The notes below the pieces were generated by a model, which was given only the letters and a program-made list of their open reading frames with translations, was not told the origin of the DNA and did not search any database. This document shows positions 28,922 through 37,228 of a DNA stretch of 52,541 nt, piece by piece. The position numbers and the translations under genes were made by a program. The first letter of the stretch is position 1; every line of letters begins with the position of its first letter. Source of the stretch: Idiomarina tyrosinivorans (GTDB lineage: Bacteria; Pseudomonadota; Gammaproteobacteria; Enterobacterales; Alteromonadaceae); NCBI RefSeq assembly GCF_003987475.1, contig NZ_PIQH01000013.1, positions 1 through 52,541 of the forward strand, read 5' to 3'.

Positions 28922-28997
28922 GCGGGAATAGCTCAGCTGGTAGAGCACAACCTTGCCAAGGTTGGGGTCGCGAGTTCGAATCTCGTTTCCCGCTCCA
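28922..28997 (+). tRNA. tRNA-Gly (anticodon GCC), copy 1
   Basis: A 76-base cloverleaf. The acceptor stem is GCGGGAA/TTCCCGC, the anticodon stem CAACC/GGTTG holds the loop TTGCCAA, and the T arm is CGAGTTCGAATCTCG. The terminal CCA is encoded. The anticodon GCC reads GGC and GGU. Confidence 0.98.
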
Positions 28998-29022
28998 AAC
29001 ACACCCTCCAAAAAATTGAAGC

Positions 29023-29098
29023 GCGGGAATAGCTCAGCTGGTAGAGCACAACCTTGCCAAGGTTGGGGTCGCGAGTTCGAATCTCGTTTCCCGCTCCA
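29023..29098 (+). tRNA. tRNA-Gly (anticodon GCC), copy 2
   Basis: Identical over all 76 bases to the copy at 28922-28997, 25 bases downstream, CCA included. The pair is presumably one transcript. No clear terminator separates it from the GGDEF gene, so some read-through into that gene is possible. Confidence 0.98.
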
Positions 29099-29175
29099 AT
29101 TTTATCTTGTACGAAAAACCTCCATATAGTAATGTCGGTTGTAACATTTGTTTACATTCGGGCGTTGTTTACTCC

Positions 29176-31260
29176 GTGGCAAGATTTCTTTTGCGACTTA
29201 ATGGTTTTGTTGTTACCTGTCTCTTTATAAGCTTGTTAGTCGCTTCATCGGTGCATGCAAAGGTGCCGGCGGTTGATCAGTCTATTGAACAACAACTCGA
29301 CGCCTACCTAAACAAGGGCGAGACCGACCCGGATAAGAACTTAGCGGCGCTTAACAGCATCATTGCTCAAATGGATGCACAGACGCCAGTATCCACGCGA
29401 GTGCGTGCGCTGTCATACAAGGCGCTATCGCTGGCTTATAAACAGGATTGGGACGCCGCGTTCGAAATGAACGAACGCATTCTGCGGTTGGCCAAACAAA
29501 GCGAAATCCCTGATGCCATTGCCGAGGCCTATGCCAATAAAATAGAGCTATTACAAGGCCAAGGTAAGGCGGCAGAAGCTTATTTGCTCGTTGCTAATGC
29601 CGAGTTGCCGCTCAAGGATGCCAAGCTCCCGAGGGTGCGTTATTACGTGCACAATCTCATCTCTCGTATTTACGCTAACTGGAATAAATATGAGGAAGCG
29701 TTAACCCATTTACTCGCTGCGCAACAGGCTGTCGCTGAAACACACAATTCACGGACTATTCTTCGTCGCCAATACTTAAACCTCAGCATTGCGCAAATTC
29801 AATCGGAATTAGGACAGTGGCAAAAGACCATTGATACTGCCTCTGCCGCTATTAAGTTTGGTCAACAGCAGAATGAATTATCCAGTAACCCCGATCTTTG
29901 GCTGCTGCTAGCCTACGCACAGACATCGTTGGAACAATTTGAACAAGCGAAAGATTCACTCCAGCATGCGATTGAAACCTCTCGACAACTAAATTATCCA
30001 GGCGTTGAGTTGACTGCGCTGAATAATTTCGGCGATTTATATTTGCGCTTGGGCGATTACGCAAAAGCAAAATCGTATTTGAACCAAGCATTGGAAATGG
30101 CACAAAAGAACGATGACGAAGTCATGGTTCAAACCATCAAGTTTAATTTGGGCTTTATCGACGTAAAACAAAATCGCAGTAAAATTGGTTTAACGGCGAT
30201 GGAAGAGGTACTGCAGTATTTTAAAGATAAAGATTATTCGCTGGATGTAGAAGATTTGCTCGGTGAGATTGCCGAGGCTTATGCTTTAATGGGTCAATAC
30301 CAAAAGCAAGCCGATGCCCTAATGCAACGGATGAAGATGCGTGAAGAACGTATCAACGCAGAACAACAACAGAATATCAGCCAGTTGCAAAAGCTTTACG
30401 ACTCGAAAGACAAAGCGCAACAGATCGAGTTGCTTAAGAAAGAAAATGAGCTGAAGCAACGAGCTATTGAAATCAATAAACAGCAGAGCGTGATTTGGGG
30501 GCTAGTGGGTGTTGTGGTTGTGTTTGCCATCATCCTGTTGCTACTGATGTACCGCGCTGCGCGACGCGCCAATATTAAGTTAAAAGAAGCTAATAGCCAG
30601 CTAGCAAATCAGTCCCTGCGGGACCCGTTGACGGGGCTTTGGAACCGCCGGGCACTGCAGCAAACCATGGACCAGCGGGATCAACGCGATGCGCAAACAA
30701 AAAGCCAAGCAACGGACGGCCTCTTGCTGCTAGACATCGACTTTTTCAAACGCATTAACGATCGCTTAGGGCACAACTCTGGTGACAAAGTATTGATTGA
30801 GCTTAGCCAACGGTTGGAGAAGATGTGTCGGCATAGCGACCGCTTGGTCCGTTGGGGCGGTGAAGAGTTCCTGTTCTACTTTGAAGGCGTAGATAACTCG
30901 TCGTTGCGTCATATCGCCCAGCGTGTGCTGGAGACTATCGCCGCAGATCCGATTGACATTGACGGGGAACGGGTTCATGTGAGTGCCACGTGTGGCTATA
31001 TTCTGCTGCCATTTGCGGGTGTTGATGAGTCCAAACTCGATTGGGAGCGTGTGCTGCAATTGGCCGATATGGCGCTCTACAGCGGGAAAGCGCATGGTCG
31101 CAACCGAGCTTGCGGTATCACTGACCTGCATGTTGAATTTAGTCAGTTCGAAGATCAGTTAAAAGGCGATCTGTCGAAAGCGATCGATGAGAACTGGATA
31201 TCGATGGAAATTTTCGAAGGTCCTGGTGGCCCCACCAAAGTTGAAGTCCCTTCGCATTAA
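29176..31260 (+). CDS. TPR-repeat GGDEF diguanylate cyclase
   Basis: Predicted to make c-di-GMP. The 694-residue protein has a signal or anchor segment (residues 1-28, ending SSVHA), a TPR-like helical sensor region predicted in the periplasm (about 35-400, for example DYAKAKSYLNQALEMAQ), a coiled coil, one transmembrane helix (about 440-460) and a cytoplasmic GGDEF domain. The active motif is GGEEF at 561-565, with an inhibitory-site RHSD (RxxD) five residues before it, so it looks active and product-inhibited. Start choice is uncertain: GTG 29176 gives a clean signal peptide, while a TTG at 29107 would begin only nine bases after tRNA-Gly. Neither has a strong ribosome site. Confidence 0.88.
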   Translation: MARFLLRLNGFVVTCLFISLLVASSVHAKVPAVDQSIEQQLDAYLNKGETDPDKNLAALNSIIAQMDAQTPVSTRVRALSYKALSLAYKQDWDAAFEMNERILRLAKQSEIPDAIAEAYANKIELLQGQGKAAEAYLLVANAELPLKDAKLPRVRYYVHNLISRIYANWNKYEEALTHLLAAQQAVAETHNSRTILRRQYLNLSIAQIQSELGQWQKTIDTASAAIKFGQQQNELSSNPDLWLLLAYAQTSLEQFEQAKDSLQHAIETSRQLNYPGVELTALNNFGDLYLRLGDYAKAKSYLNQALEMAQKNDDEVMVQTIKFNLGFIDVKQNRSKIGLTAMEEVLQYFKDKDYSLDVEDLLGEIAEAYALMGQYQKQADALMQRMKMREERINAEQQQNISQLQKLYDSKDKAQQIELLKKENELKQRAIEINKQQSVIWGLVGVVVVFAIILLLLMYRAARRANIKLKEANSQLANQSLRDPLTGLWNRRALQQTMDQRDQRDAQTKSQATDGLLLLDIDFFKRINDRLGHNSGDKVLIELSQRLEKMCRHSDRLVRWGGEEFLFYFEGVDNSSLRHIAQRVLETIAADPIDIDGERVHVSATCGYILLPFAGVDESKLDWERVLQLADMALYSGKAHGRNRACGITDLHVEFSQFEDQLKGDLSKAIDENWISMEIFEGPGGPTKVEVPSH

Positions 31261-31267
31261 AAAAAGA

Positions 31268-31296
31268 TTGACAAACTTCCTGCAAAAATCTATATC
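31268..31296 (+). promoter_or_regulatory. Sigma-70 promoter of maoP
   Basis: A consensus TTGACA (31268-31273) and TATATC (31291-31296) are separated by exactly 17 bases. About 80 bases of leader follow, with a 6-bp dyad AACGCC-AGT-GGCGTT at 31315-31329. Confidence 0.7.
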
Positions 31297-31379
31297 GTCA
31301 CTGTCGTTTTTGTTAACGCCAGTGGCGTTGTGATTACGGCATGCAACGTGCTCGGTTTTAGTCTGTAGGAAGGGCTGCC

Positions 31380-31742
31380 ATGACCATTATCACTCGTGAA
31401 TTATTATCGAAGAAAACCTTCAATGATATTCGTAATTACCCGTATGGTTTTTCACGTTCTGGAGACTTCTCAATTCGTGAAAGCGAAGCATTAATGCGCC
31501 ACGGTGCATTGATTATGGCATTAGTCACTGGTGAGTTAGCACCAACCAATGCTGAAGAGCAGTCATTATTACAAGTGGCAAAAGGTGAAAAAGCGCCAGA
31601 AACCCTTGTAGAAAAGACTTGGGTAAAATACCAAACAAGAATTAATCGTCCAAAAGTGGCCAGCATGTACGGTCGCACGCGTTATGCGGACGAGGCATTT
31701 GATAGCGGAAGTGTCGACGACGATATCGTCATTGATGACTAA
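31380..31742 (+). CDS. maoP: DUF413 / macrodomain Ori protein MaoP
   Basis: A 120-residue homologue of E. coli YifE, renamed MaoP, which with the short DNA site maoS organises the Ori macrodomain of the chromosome. The conserved core is visible: NYPYGFSRSGDFSIRESEAL, then MRHGALIMALVTGELAPTNAEEQ and WVKYQTRINRPK. The C-terminus is acidic. The ATG has an AGGAAGG site and a consensus promoter upstream. The last 14 bases overlap the convergent EAL gene. A chromosome-organising role is inferred from E. coli. Confidence 0.85.
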   Translation: MTIITRELLSKKTFNDIRNYPYGFSRSGDFSIRESEALMRHGALIMALVTGELAPTNAEEQSLLQVAKGEKAPETLVEKTWVKYQTRINRPKVASMYGRTRYADEAFDSGSVDDDIVIDD

Positions 31743-32994
31743 TCCGTTGATAACTGGGTGCTGAGCCATCAGCACCCATAATCGCTTTGCGGGTCTGCTG
31801 CAGGCGCCGTTGTGTAATGGCTTTCAAAATATCTCGTACCGACACAACGCCCAAATACTTGCCTTGCGCGGTAACGATAATGTTGCGGAATACGTCCACC
31901 TCGGTCTCTGCGGTGATTAAGCCACTGGCGATTTCCAAAGCCATGTGACCATCTATGGTGAGTGGCTGTTTATCCATTAAATGCACCACAGACTTATGAG
32001 CGTGAAGTGCACGACCAAAAGAAGCGGCAAATATCTCCATCACTGCTTCTCGCCGAACTAAACCTCTGGGTATCTGCTCGTCGACTACCGGAATACAGCG
32101 TAATGACTTATCGGCTAGAAACCACTCAAGAACGCTCAAGGCAGGCGTGGTAGGGTGTGCCACAAAGGTGTCTTTCACTAATTCTGCGATAGTGGCTTGT
32201 GATTGGTCGCAATGCTGTGGCGTTGCCAGTAACCATTCCTGTTGGATAATGGCGGCAGGCTGAACTTGCGGTTTACCTAACAAATAACCTTGATAGTAAC
32301 GAATTCCTAACTGCTGCAATTGGCGTAATTCTGCGACGGTTTCAATGCCCTCAGCAATAACTTTGGCACTAATATTCTGGGCTAACAATAAAATACTGTG
32401 AATAAACTCCTGTTTAATCGGGTCGCTATCGATATCAGTAATAAAATAGCGATCGATCTTAACGTAGTCGGGCTTTACCTCAGACCACATTTTTAACCCC
32501 GCATAGCCGGCCCCTAAATCATCAATGGCAATATTAAAGCCCAACTCTCGGTAGTGCAGTAGTGCCTGCTTTAGCAAGTTAGGATCATCGATCGGGTAAC
32601 GTTCTGATAACTCAATAACAATCGATTCTGGTGCAATGCCGAGTTGGCGAATGAGCGCGAGAGTGTTGCCATAGGGGTGGTGGCGGTCGCGCAACACATT
32701 GGGATTCACGTTAATGAATAATTTGCCTTGCGGACGCAGTTGGTGAAAGCGACGAATTGCCGTTTCGCGGCACAACAACTCTAAATCGGAAAGTTGTGTT
32801 GTTTGCTGAGCAACGCTAAACAGTCGGTCAGGATATTCTAATGGATGACCTTGCGGACCTCGGATTAAAGCCTCATGACCTAGTAGCTGTTGTTGGTGTA
32901 AATCGACTATCGGTTGGAGTAGCGCACGTAGTTGACGCTGTTGTAGCAACTGGTGAAGTTGCTGTGCAGATTGTTGCAGGGTTTGGTTGAGCAA
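31729..32994 (-). CDS. EAL-domain phosphodiesterase with C-terminal CBS pair
   Basis: Predicted to hydrolyse c-di-GMP to pGpG. The 421-residue soluble protein has an EAL domain (about residues 20-260) with GHEALIRGP, NVNPNVLRD, VIELSERYP, AIDDLGAGYAGL, DYVKIDRYFI, VIAEGIET and YYQGYLLGKP; the metal-binding and catalytic residues appear intact. Two CBS-like motifs follow (about 270-400), likely sensing adenine nucleotides. The only plausible start is a TTG at 32992-32994 with no clear ribosome site, directly after a long hairpin, so translation may be weak or regulated. Substrate activity is inferred. Confidence 0.88.
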   Translation of the reverse strand: MLNQTLQQSAQQLHQLLQQRQLRALLQPIVDLHQQQLLGHEALIRGPQGHPLEYPDRLFSVAQQTTQLSDLELLCRETAIRRFHQLRPQGKLFINVNPNVLRDRHHPYGNTLALIRQLGIAPESIVIELSERYPIDDPNLLKQALLHYRELGFNIAIDDLGAGYAGLKMWSEVKPDYVKIDRYFITDIDSDPIKQEFIHSILLLAQNISAKVIAEGIETVAELRQLQQLGIRYYQGYLLGKPQVQPAAIIQQEWLLATPQHCDQSQATIAELVKDTFVAHPTTPALSVLEWFLADKSLRCIPVVDEQIPRGLVRREAVMEIFAASFGRALHAHKSVVHLMDKQPLTIDGHMALEIASGLITAETEVDVFRNIIVTAQGKYLGVVSVRDILKAITQRRLQQTRKAIMGADGSAPSYQRISHQ

Positions 32995-33002
32995 AATTAT
33001 CA

Positions 33003-33047
33003 GTCACGCTAGGAACAATTGGCCTTAGGCTACCGACCTAGCGTGAC
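33003..33047 (-). other. Long inverted repeat between purD and the EAL gene
   Basis: Perfect 11-bp arms, GTCACGCTAGG (33003-33013) and its complement (33037-33047), surround a 23-base loop. On the minus strand it lies 13 bases past the purD stop and ends eight bases before the EAL gene's TTG start. The bases after it (TGATAATTTTG) are only mildly U-rich. It may be a weak purD terminator or a control element for the EAL gene. Confidence 0.6.
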
Positions 33048-33060
33048 GATTTTATGACAA

Positions 33061-34347
33061 CTAGCCTTGTTCGCGGCGGATCGCCCGATGGGCAATATCC
33101 GTGCGGAAATAGACATCATCCCAGCGGATTTGCTCGACTAATTGGTATGCGCGTTGCTGCGCAGCGGTAACGGAATCACCTAATGCCGTACAGCAGAGCA
33201 CTCGACCGCCACTGGTGACTACGGCATCGCCTAGCTGCTTGGTACCCGCATGAAACACTTTGCTGTCCTCTTGGTTATTGCTGGGTAAGCCACTGATAAC
33301 ATCCCCTTTGCGATAGCTGTCTGGATAACCCCCGGCGGCCATGACCACACCGACAGCAGCACGATTATCAAAGCTGGCTTCAATCTCGTTTAACCGGCCC
33401 GCAATAGCATACTCACAGAGTTCAACTAAATCCGATTGCAACCGCATCATGATCGGCTGTGTTTCTGGATCGCCGAAGCGACAGTTGTATTCCAATACTT
33501 TCGCGGTGCCATCGTCGGCTATCATCAATCCGGCGTACAAGAAACCAGTGTAGCGGTGACCTTCGTCGGCCATGCCTTTTACCGTAGGGTTGATGACATG
33601 TTCCATCACCCATTGATGGATTTCCGGCGTGACCACAGGGGCAGGCGAGTACGCACCCATTCCGCCAGTGTTCGGTCCTTTATCGCCATTGTCGCGGGCT
33701 TTGTGGTCTTGGCTGGAAGCGAAGGGGATAGCTGTTTCACCATCCACCATAACAATAAATGACGCTTCTTCGCCGACTAAGAATTCTTCGACGACCACTC
33801 GGCTACCGGCCTCTCCGAAGCGATTCCCCGCCAGCATATCATCGATAGCGGCGTCCGCTTGTTCCACAGTTTCTGCAATGATTACGCCTTTTCCTGCAGC
33901 TAAGCCGTCAGCCTTGATAACGATTGGAACGCGCTGCTCACGCACGTACGCTTTGGCTTGCTCAGGGTCAGTGAAATTGCCGTAAGCTGCAGTAGGAATG
34001 CTATGTCGTGCTAAAAAGTCTTTAGTGAACGCTTTCGAGCCCTCGAGTTGCGCTGCGCCTGCGGTTGGACCAAAAATCGCCAGTCCCGCTTCAGTAAAGC
34101 GGTCAACCACGCCTTTCACCAGTGGCGCCTCGGGTCCCACGATGGTTAAGCCGATATGGTTGTCTTGCGCAAATGCTAACAGCCCGTCGATATCCTCAGC
34201 GCCAATATCTACATTGGTCAGGCTTAATTCCAACGCAGTGCCGGCATTTCCTGGAGCCACAAAAACTTGTTCAACCTTTGGCGACTGTGCGGCTTTCCAC
34301 GCTAGGGCATGCTCACGGCCGCCGCCACCAATAATTAAGACGTTCAT
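33061..34347 (-). CDS. purD: Phosphoribosylamine-glycine ligase
   Basis: The second step of purine synthesis: ATP-dependent joining of glycine to phosphoribosylamine. The 428-residue ATP-grasp protein starts MNVLIIGGGGREHALAWK and contains KADGLAAGKGVIIAE, VVEEFLVGEEASFI and the signature YNCRFGDPETQ. The ribosome site AAGGAG is strong. purH is upstream as in E. coli purHD, but here a methyltransferase-like gene separates them. Confidence 0.98.
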   Translation of the reverse strand: MNVLIIGGGGREHALAWKAAQSPKVEQVFVAPGNAGTALELSLTNVDIGAEDIDGLLAFAQDNHIGLTIVGPEAPLVKGVVDRFTEAGLAIFGPTAGAAQLEGSKAFTKDFLARHSIPTAAYGNFTDPEQAKAYVREQRVPIVIKADGLAAGKGVIIAETVEQADAAIDDMLAGNRFGEAGSRVVVEEFLVGEEASFIVMVDGETAIPFASSQDHKARDNGDKGPNTGGMGAYSPAPVVTPEIHQWVMEHVINPTVKGMADEGHRYTGFLYAGLMIADDGTAKVLEYNCRFGDPETQPIMMRLQSDLVELCEYAIAGRLNEIEASFDNRAAVGVVMAAGGYPDSYRKGDVISGLPSNNQEDSKVFHAGTKQLGDAVVTSGGRVLCCTALGDSVTAAQQRAYQLVEQIRWDDVYFRTDIAHRAIRREQG

Positions 34348-34380
34348 AACACTCCTTTTCTACAACTCTGGACTGCCCTG

Positions 34381-35208
34381 TTATTGGGCAGGTTTTCTAA
34401 ACTTCAGGGTAAAGCGATCGCTTTCGCCAATTTTCTCGAATTCGGTGCGATACTTTTGTCCCATGGTGAGGGTCGGCGGCAGTGACCAAACCCCTTTTGG
34501 GTGATCGGCATTATCCGCCGGGTTAGCATTGATTTCGGTGCTTGCCTCTAGTTCAAAGCCCGCCTCGCGCGCCATATCGATGACCCATTGTTGTTTCATG
34601 TAGCCGCTGCTACGCATATCTCCGCTATCCCGGTCCTCCGGCAAACGGTGATCGACAACCCCAAGAATGCCGCCCGGTTTGAGCGCCTGATAAAACTGCT
34701 TAAAGGCTGCCTTAACGCCCTCTTCACCACCATCCATATACCAGTTATGCAGGTTGCGGAAGGTTAATACACGGTCAGCACTCGCGGGTGGTGCAATGGC
34801 GCTTTCACCCATCGGCGAAAACTCGGTAACGATGACGTTTTCAAACGCCGGTGTTTGCTGCATCCGTTGTACAAACTTATCGCGCGAGCGCTGTTGGTAG
34901 CCTACCTCGGTATCACTCGGGAAGTGAGCCGCATATAAGGTGCCGCTATCGTGTAAATAGGGGGCGAGAATCTCGGTATACCAACCGCCACCCGGCCAGA
35001 TCTCAACCACGGTCATGTCCGGTTCGACTTGGAAAAACCGCAGCGTTTGCGCAGGGTGCCGGTATTGGTCTCGTGCCTTATGATCAGCGCTACGCACATC
35101 GCTATTAACTGCTTGCTTTAAGTCCATCGCCTGCGGTTGGCCACAGCCAGAAAGTAGCAAGGTTGCCGCGCCGATGGCGGCAACCTGAAGGGTAGTGATT
35201 AATCGCAT
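34381..35208 (-). CDS. Methyltransferase-like lipoprotein
   Basis: A 275-residue protein with a lipoprotein signal (LLLSGC, Cys22) followed by a class I SAM-methyltransferase-like fold: motif I is EIWPGGGWYTEIL, and later blocks are RVLTFRNLHNWYM and LKPGGILGVVDHR. Motif I departs from the usual ExGxGxG (Trp-Pro before the glycines). Export would place it where SAM is not normally available, so enzymatic activity is doubtful. It lies 61 bases after purH and 33 before purD, on the same strand. Related proteins occur widely in proteobacteria, but I know no assigned function. Confidence 0.8.
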   Translation of the reverse strand: MRLITTLQVAAIGAATLLLSGCGQPQAMDLKQAVNSDVRSADHKARDQYRHPAQTLRFFQVEPDMTVVEIWPGGGWYTEILAPYLHDSGTLYAAHFPSDTEVGYQQRSRDKFVQRMQQTPAFENVIVTEFSPMGESAIAPPASADRVLTFRNLHNWYMDGGEEGVKAAFKQFYQALKPGGILGVVDHRLPEDRDSGDMRSSGYMKQQWVIDMAREAGFELEASTEINANPADNADHPKGVWSLPPTLTMGQKYRTEFEKIGESDRFTLKFRKPAQ

Positions 35209-35269
35209 GTTGTCTCTCCTAAAAAAGTGCCTGACAACATCCTAGTCCGCGGCGACATCACTGGCAACT

Positions 35270-36853
35270 TTAATGGCGGAAGTGGCGCATACCGGTAAAT
35301 ACCATGGCGATACCATGTTCGTTTGCTGCCGCAATGATTTCATCATCGCGAATTGAGCCACCCGGTTGAATGATCGCTTTAATGCCTGCTGCCGCGGCGG
35401 CATCGATACCATCGCGGAAGGGGAAAAACGCGTCCGAAGCCATCACTGAGCCTGCTACATCAAGATTCTCATCAGCGGCTTTAATACCAGCGATTTTAGC
35501 GCTATAAACGCGGCTCATTTGGCCAGCGCCAACGCCGATGGTCATGCCGTCTTTGGCATAAACAATCGCATTAGACTTCACAAATTTAGCGACTTTCCAG
35601 CAGAACAGCAGGTCTTGCAATTGTTCATCTGTCGGTGCCGTGTCGGTAACGACTTTCAAATCGTCTAGCTGCACTGCGCCATTGTCACTGTCTTGCACTA
35701 ACAAACCGCCGTTGACTCGCTTGTAGTCGAGCTGAGTGTGGTTAGCATCCCACTGACCGCACTCTAACAAGCGCACGTTAGCCTTTTTCGCGACCACCGT
35801 TTTTGCTTGTTTGCTGACTTTAGGGGCAATGATCACTTCAACGAATTGGCGGTCGATGATGGTTTGCGCGACAGCTTCGGTTAGCTCTTGATTAAACGCG
35901 ATAATGCCACCAAACGCCGAGGTAGGGTCGGTAGCAAAGGCACGGTTGTAGGCATCGCCAATATCTTTACCTACGGCTACGCCACAAGGGTTGGCATGTT
36001 TAACAATCACACAGGCGGGTTGGCTAAAGCTTTTCACACATTCGAGTGCGGCATCGGTGTCGGCGATGTTGTTATACGACAGCGCTTTACCTTGTAATTG
36101 CTCGGCGCTAGCCACACAACCTGCTGGTGCCTGATGCTCACTGTAGAATGCGGCTTGCTGATGGCTGTTCTCTCCATAACGGAGATCTTGCTTCTTCTGG
36201 AATTGTAAGTTCAAGGTTCGCGAGAACCGTGCCGGTTGCTCGGCTGGGACCGTATCCGCTTCCACCCGCGCGCCCAGGTAGTTAGCAATCATACCGTCAT
36301 ATTGGGCGGTATGTTCAAACGCAGACACCGCTAATTCAAACCGTGTTGCGTAGCTCAGCGAGCCTTGTTGGTTACGCATTTCGTTGAGGACGCGTTGGTA
36401 ATCAACCGCATTCACCACAATTGCGACATCGCGATGATTTTTCGCCGCAGCCCGAACCATAGTCGGTCCACCGATATCAATATTCTCAATCGCGTCAGCT
36501 AAGCTGCAACCGGGCTTAGCAACCGTCTCAGCAAACGGATAAAGGTTAACGACAACCATGTCGATGGCACCAATGCCTTGTTCTGCCATTAATGCATCAT
36601 CTTCGCCACGACGGCCTAAAATGCCCCCGTGAATTTTCGGGTGTAAGGTTTTGACCCGTCCATCCATGATTTCTTGTTGGCCAGTGTAATCTGACACTTC
36701 TACAACAGGCACTCCCTCTTGTTGCAGTAATTTCGCTGTACCGCCAGTTGAGAGAAGCTCTACACCTTGTTGGCTCAGGTTACGAGCAAAGTCGACGATA
36801 CCGGTTTTATCAGAAACGCTTAATAATGCGCGACGAATTGGACGTGATTGCAT
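35270..36853 (-). CDS. purH: Bifunctional AICAR transformylase / IMP cyclohydrolase
   Basis: Performs the last two steps of IMP synthesis; 527 residues against 529 in E. coli. The N-terminal cyclohydrolase domain starts [16 protein letters not shown] and has [12 protein letters not shown]. The C-terminal transformylase domain has [12 protein letters not shown] and the conserved [16 protein letters not shown]. No PurR-type palindrome is recognisable in the short leader. Transcription from fis is blocked by the terminator at 36886-36914, so purH needs its own promoter in the remaining space or downstream of that hairpin. Confidence 0.98.
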   Translation of the reverse strand: MQSRPIRRALLSVSDKTGIVDFARNLSQQGVELLSTGGTAKLLQQEGVPVVEVSDYTGQQEIMDGRVKTLHPKIHGGILGRRGEDDALMAEQGIGAIDMVVVNLYPFAETVAKPGCSLADAIENIDIGGPTMVRAAAKNHRDVAIVVNAVDYQRVLNEMRNQQGSLSYATRFELAVSAFEHTAQYDGMIANYLGARVEADTVPAEQPARFSRTLNLQFQKKQDLRYGENSHQQAAFYSEHQAPAGCVASAEQLQGKALSYNNIADTDAALECVKSFSQPACVIVKHANPCGVAVGKDIGDAYNRAFATDPTSAFGGIIAFNQELTEAVAQTIIDRQFVEVIIAPKVSKQAKTVVAKKANVRLLECGQWDANHTQLDYKRVNGGLLVQDSDNGAVQLDDLKVVTDTAPTDEQLQDLLFCWKVAKFVKSNAIVYAKDGMTIGVGAGQMSRVYSAKIAGIKAADENLDVAGSVMASDAFFPFRDGIDAAAAAGIKAIIQPGGSIRDDEIIAAANEHGIAMVFTGMRHFRH

Positions 36854-36885
36854 GGGATGAAGACCTTTTTAACTTACGTATAAAC

Positions 36886-36914
36886 AAAAAAAGAGTGCCT
36901 AGGCACTCTTTTTT
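36886..36914 (-). terminator. Terminator of dusB-fis
   Basis: A near-perfect palindrome centred on 36900/36901 has an AGTGCCTAGGCACT core. Seven A on the left read as seven U on the minus strand. It begins 11 bases after the fis stop. Six T on the right mean it could also act on plus-strand transcripts. Confidence 0.9.
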
Positions 36915-36925
36915 AGCAGGCATTA

Positions 36926-37219
36926 TTAGTTCATGCCGTATTTTTTCAATTTTTTGCGCAATGTGCCGCGGTTGATACCGAGCATCGTGGCAGCGCGGGT
37001 TTGATTGCCGCGAGTATATGTCATGACTTCTTCTAACAATGGGGCTTCAACTTCTGCCAGCACAAGCTCATACAACTCTTCTGGGTCTTGGCCTTCCAGC
37101 TGTTGCAGGAAGTTATGCAGCGCTTGCTTCACTGAATCGCGCAAAGGCTTAGGTTGCGCGTTGTGACCGACGGTGGTTAAAGGTGAAACATTCTCACGGT
37201 TGAGGTTTTGATCAAACAT
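36926..37219 (-). CDS. fis: DNA-binding protein Fis
   Basis: A nucleoid protein and transcription factor that activates rRNA promoters and shapes DNA. It has 97 residues against 98 in E. coli, and the C-terminal half is nearly identical: [18 protein letters not shown]-like [11 protein letters not shown], then the helix-turn-helix [20 protein letters not shown] with the tail KKLKKYGMN. It follows dusB by nine bases, the conserved dusB-fis operon. A strong terminator follows. Confidence 0.98.
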   Translation of the reverse strand: MFDQNLNRENVSPLTTVGHNAQPKPLRDSVKQALHNFLQQLEGQDPEELYELVLAEVEAPLLEEVMTYTRGNQTRAATMLGINRGTLRKKLKKYGMN

Positions 37220-37228
37220 AGTTGCGCT

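Noticed and set aside
33998-34504. A 168-codon open frame antisense to purD and the methyltransferase-like gene
   Set aside because: It runs through two real genes on the other strand, with low-complexity Ser/Pro/Ala composition typical of shadow frames.
36854-36885. Possible PurR operator before purH
   Set aside because: I looked for an ACGCAAACGTTTGCGT-like palindrome and found none.
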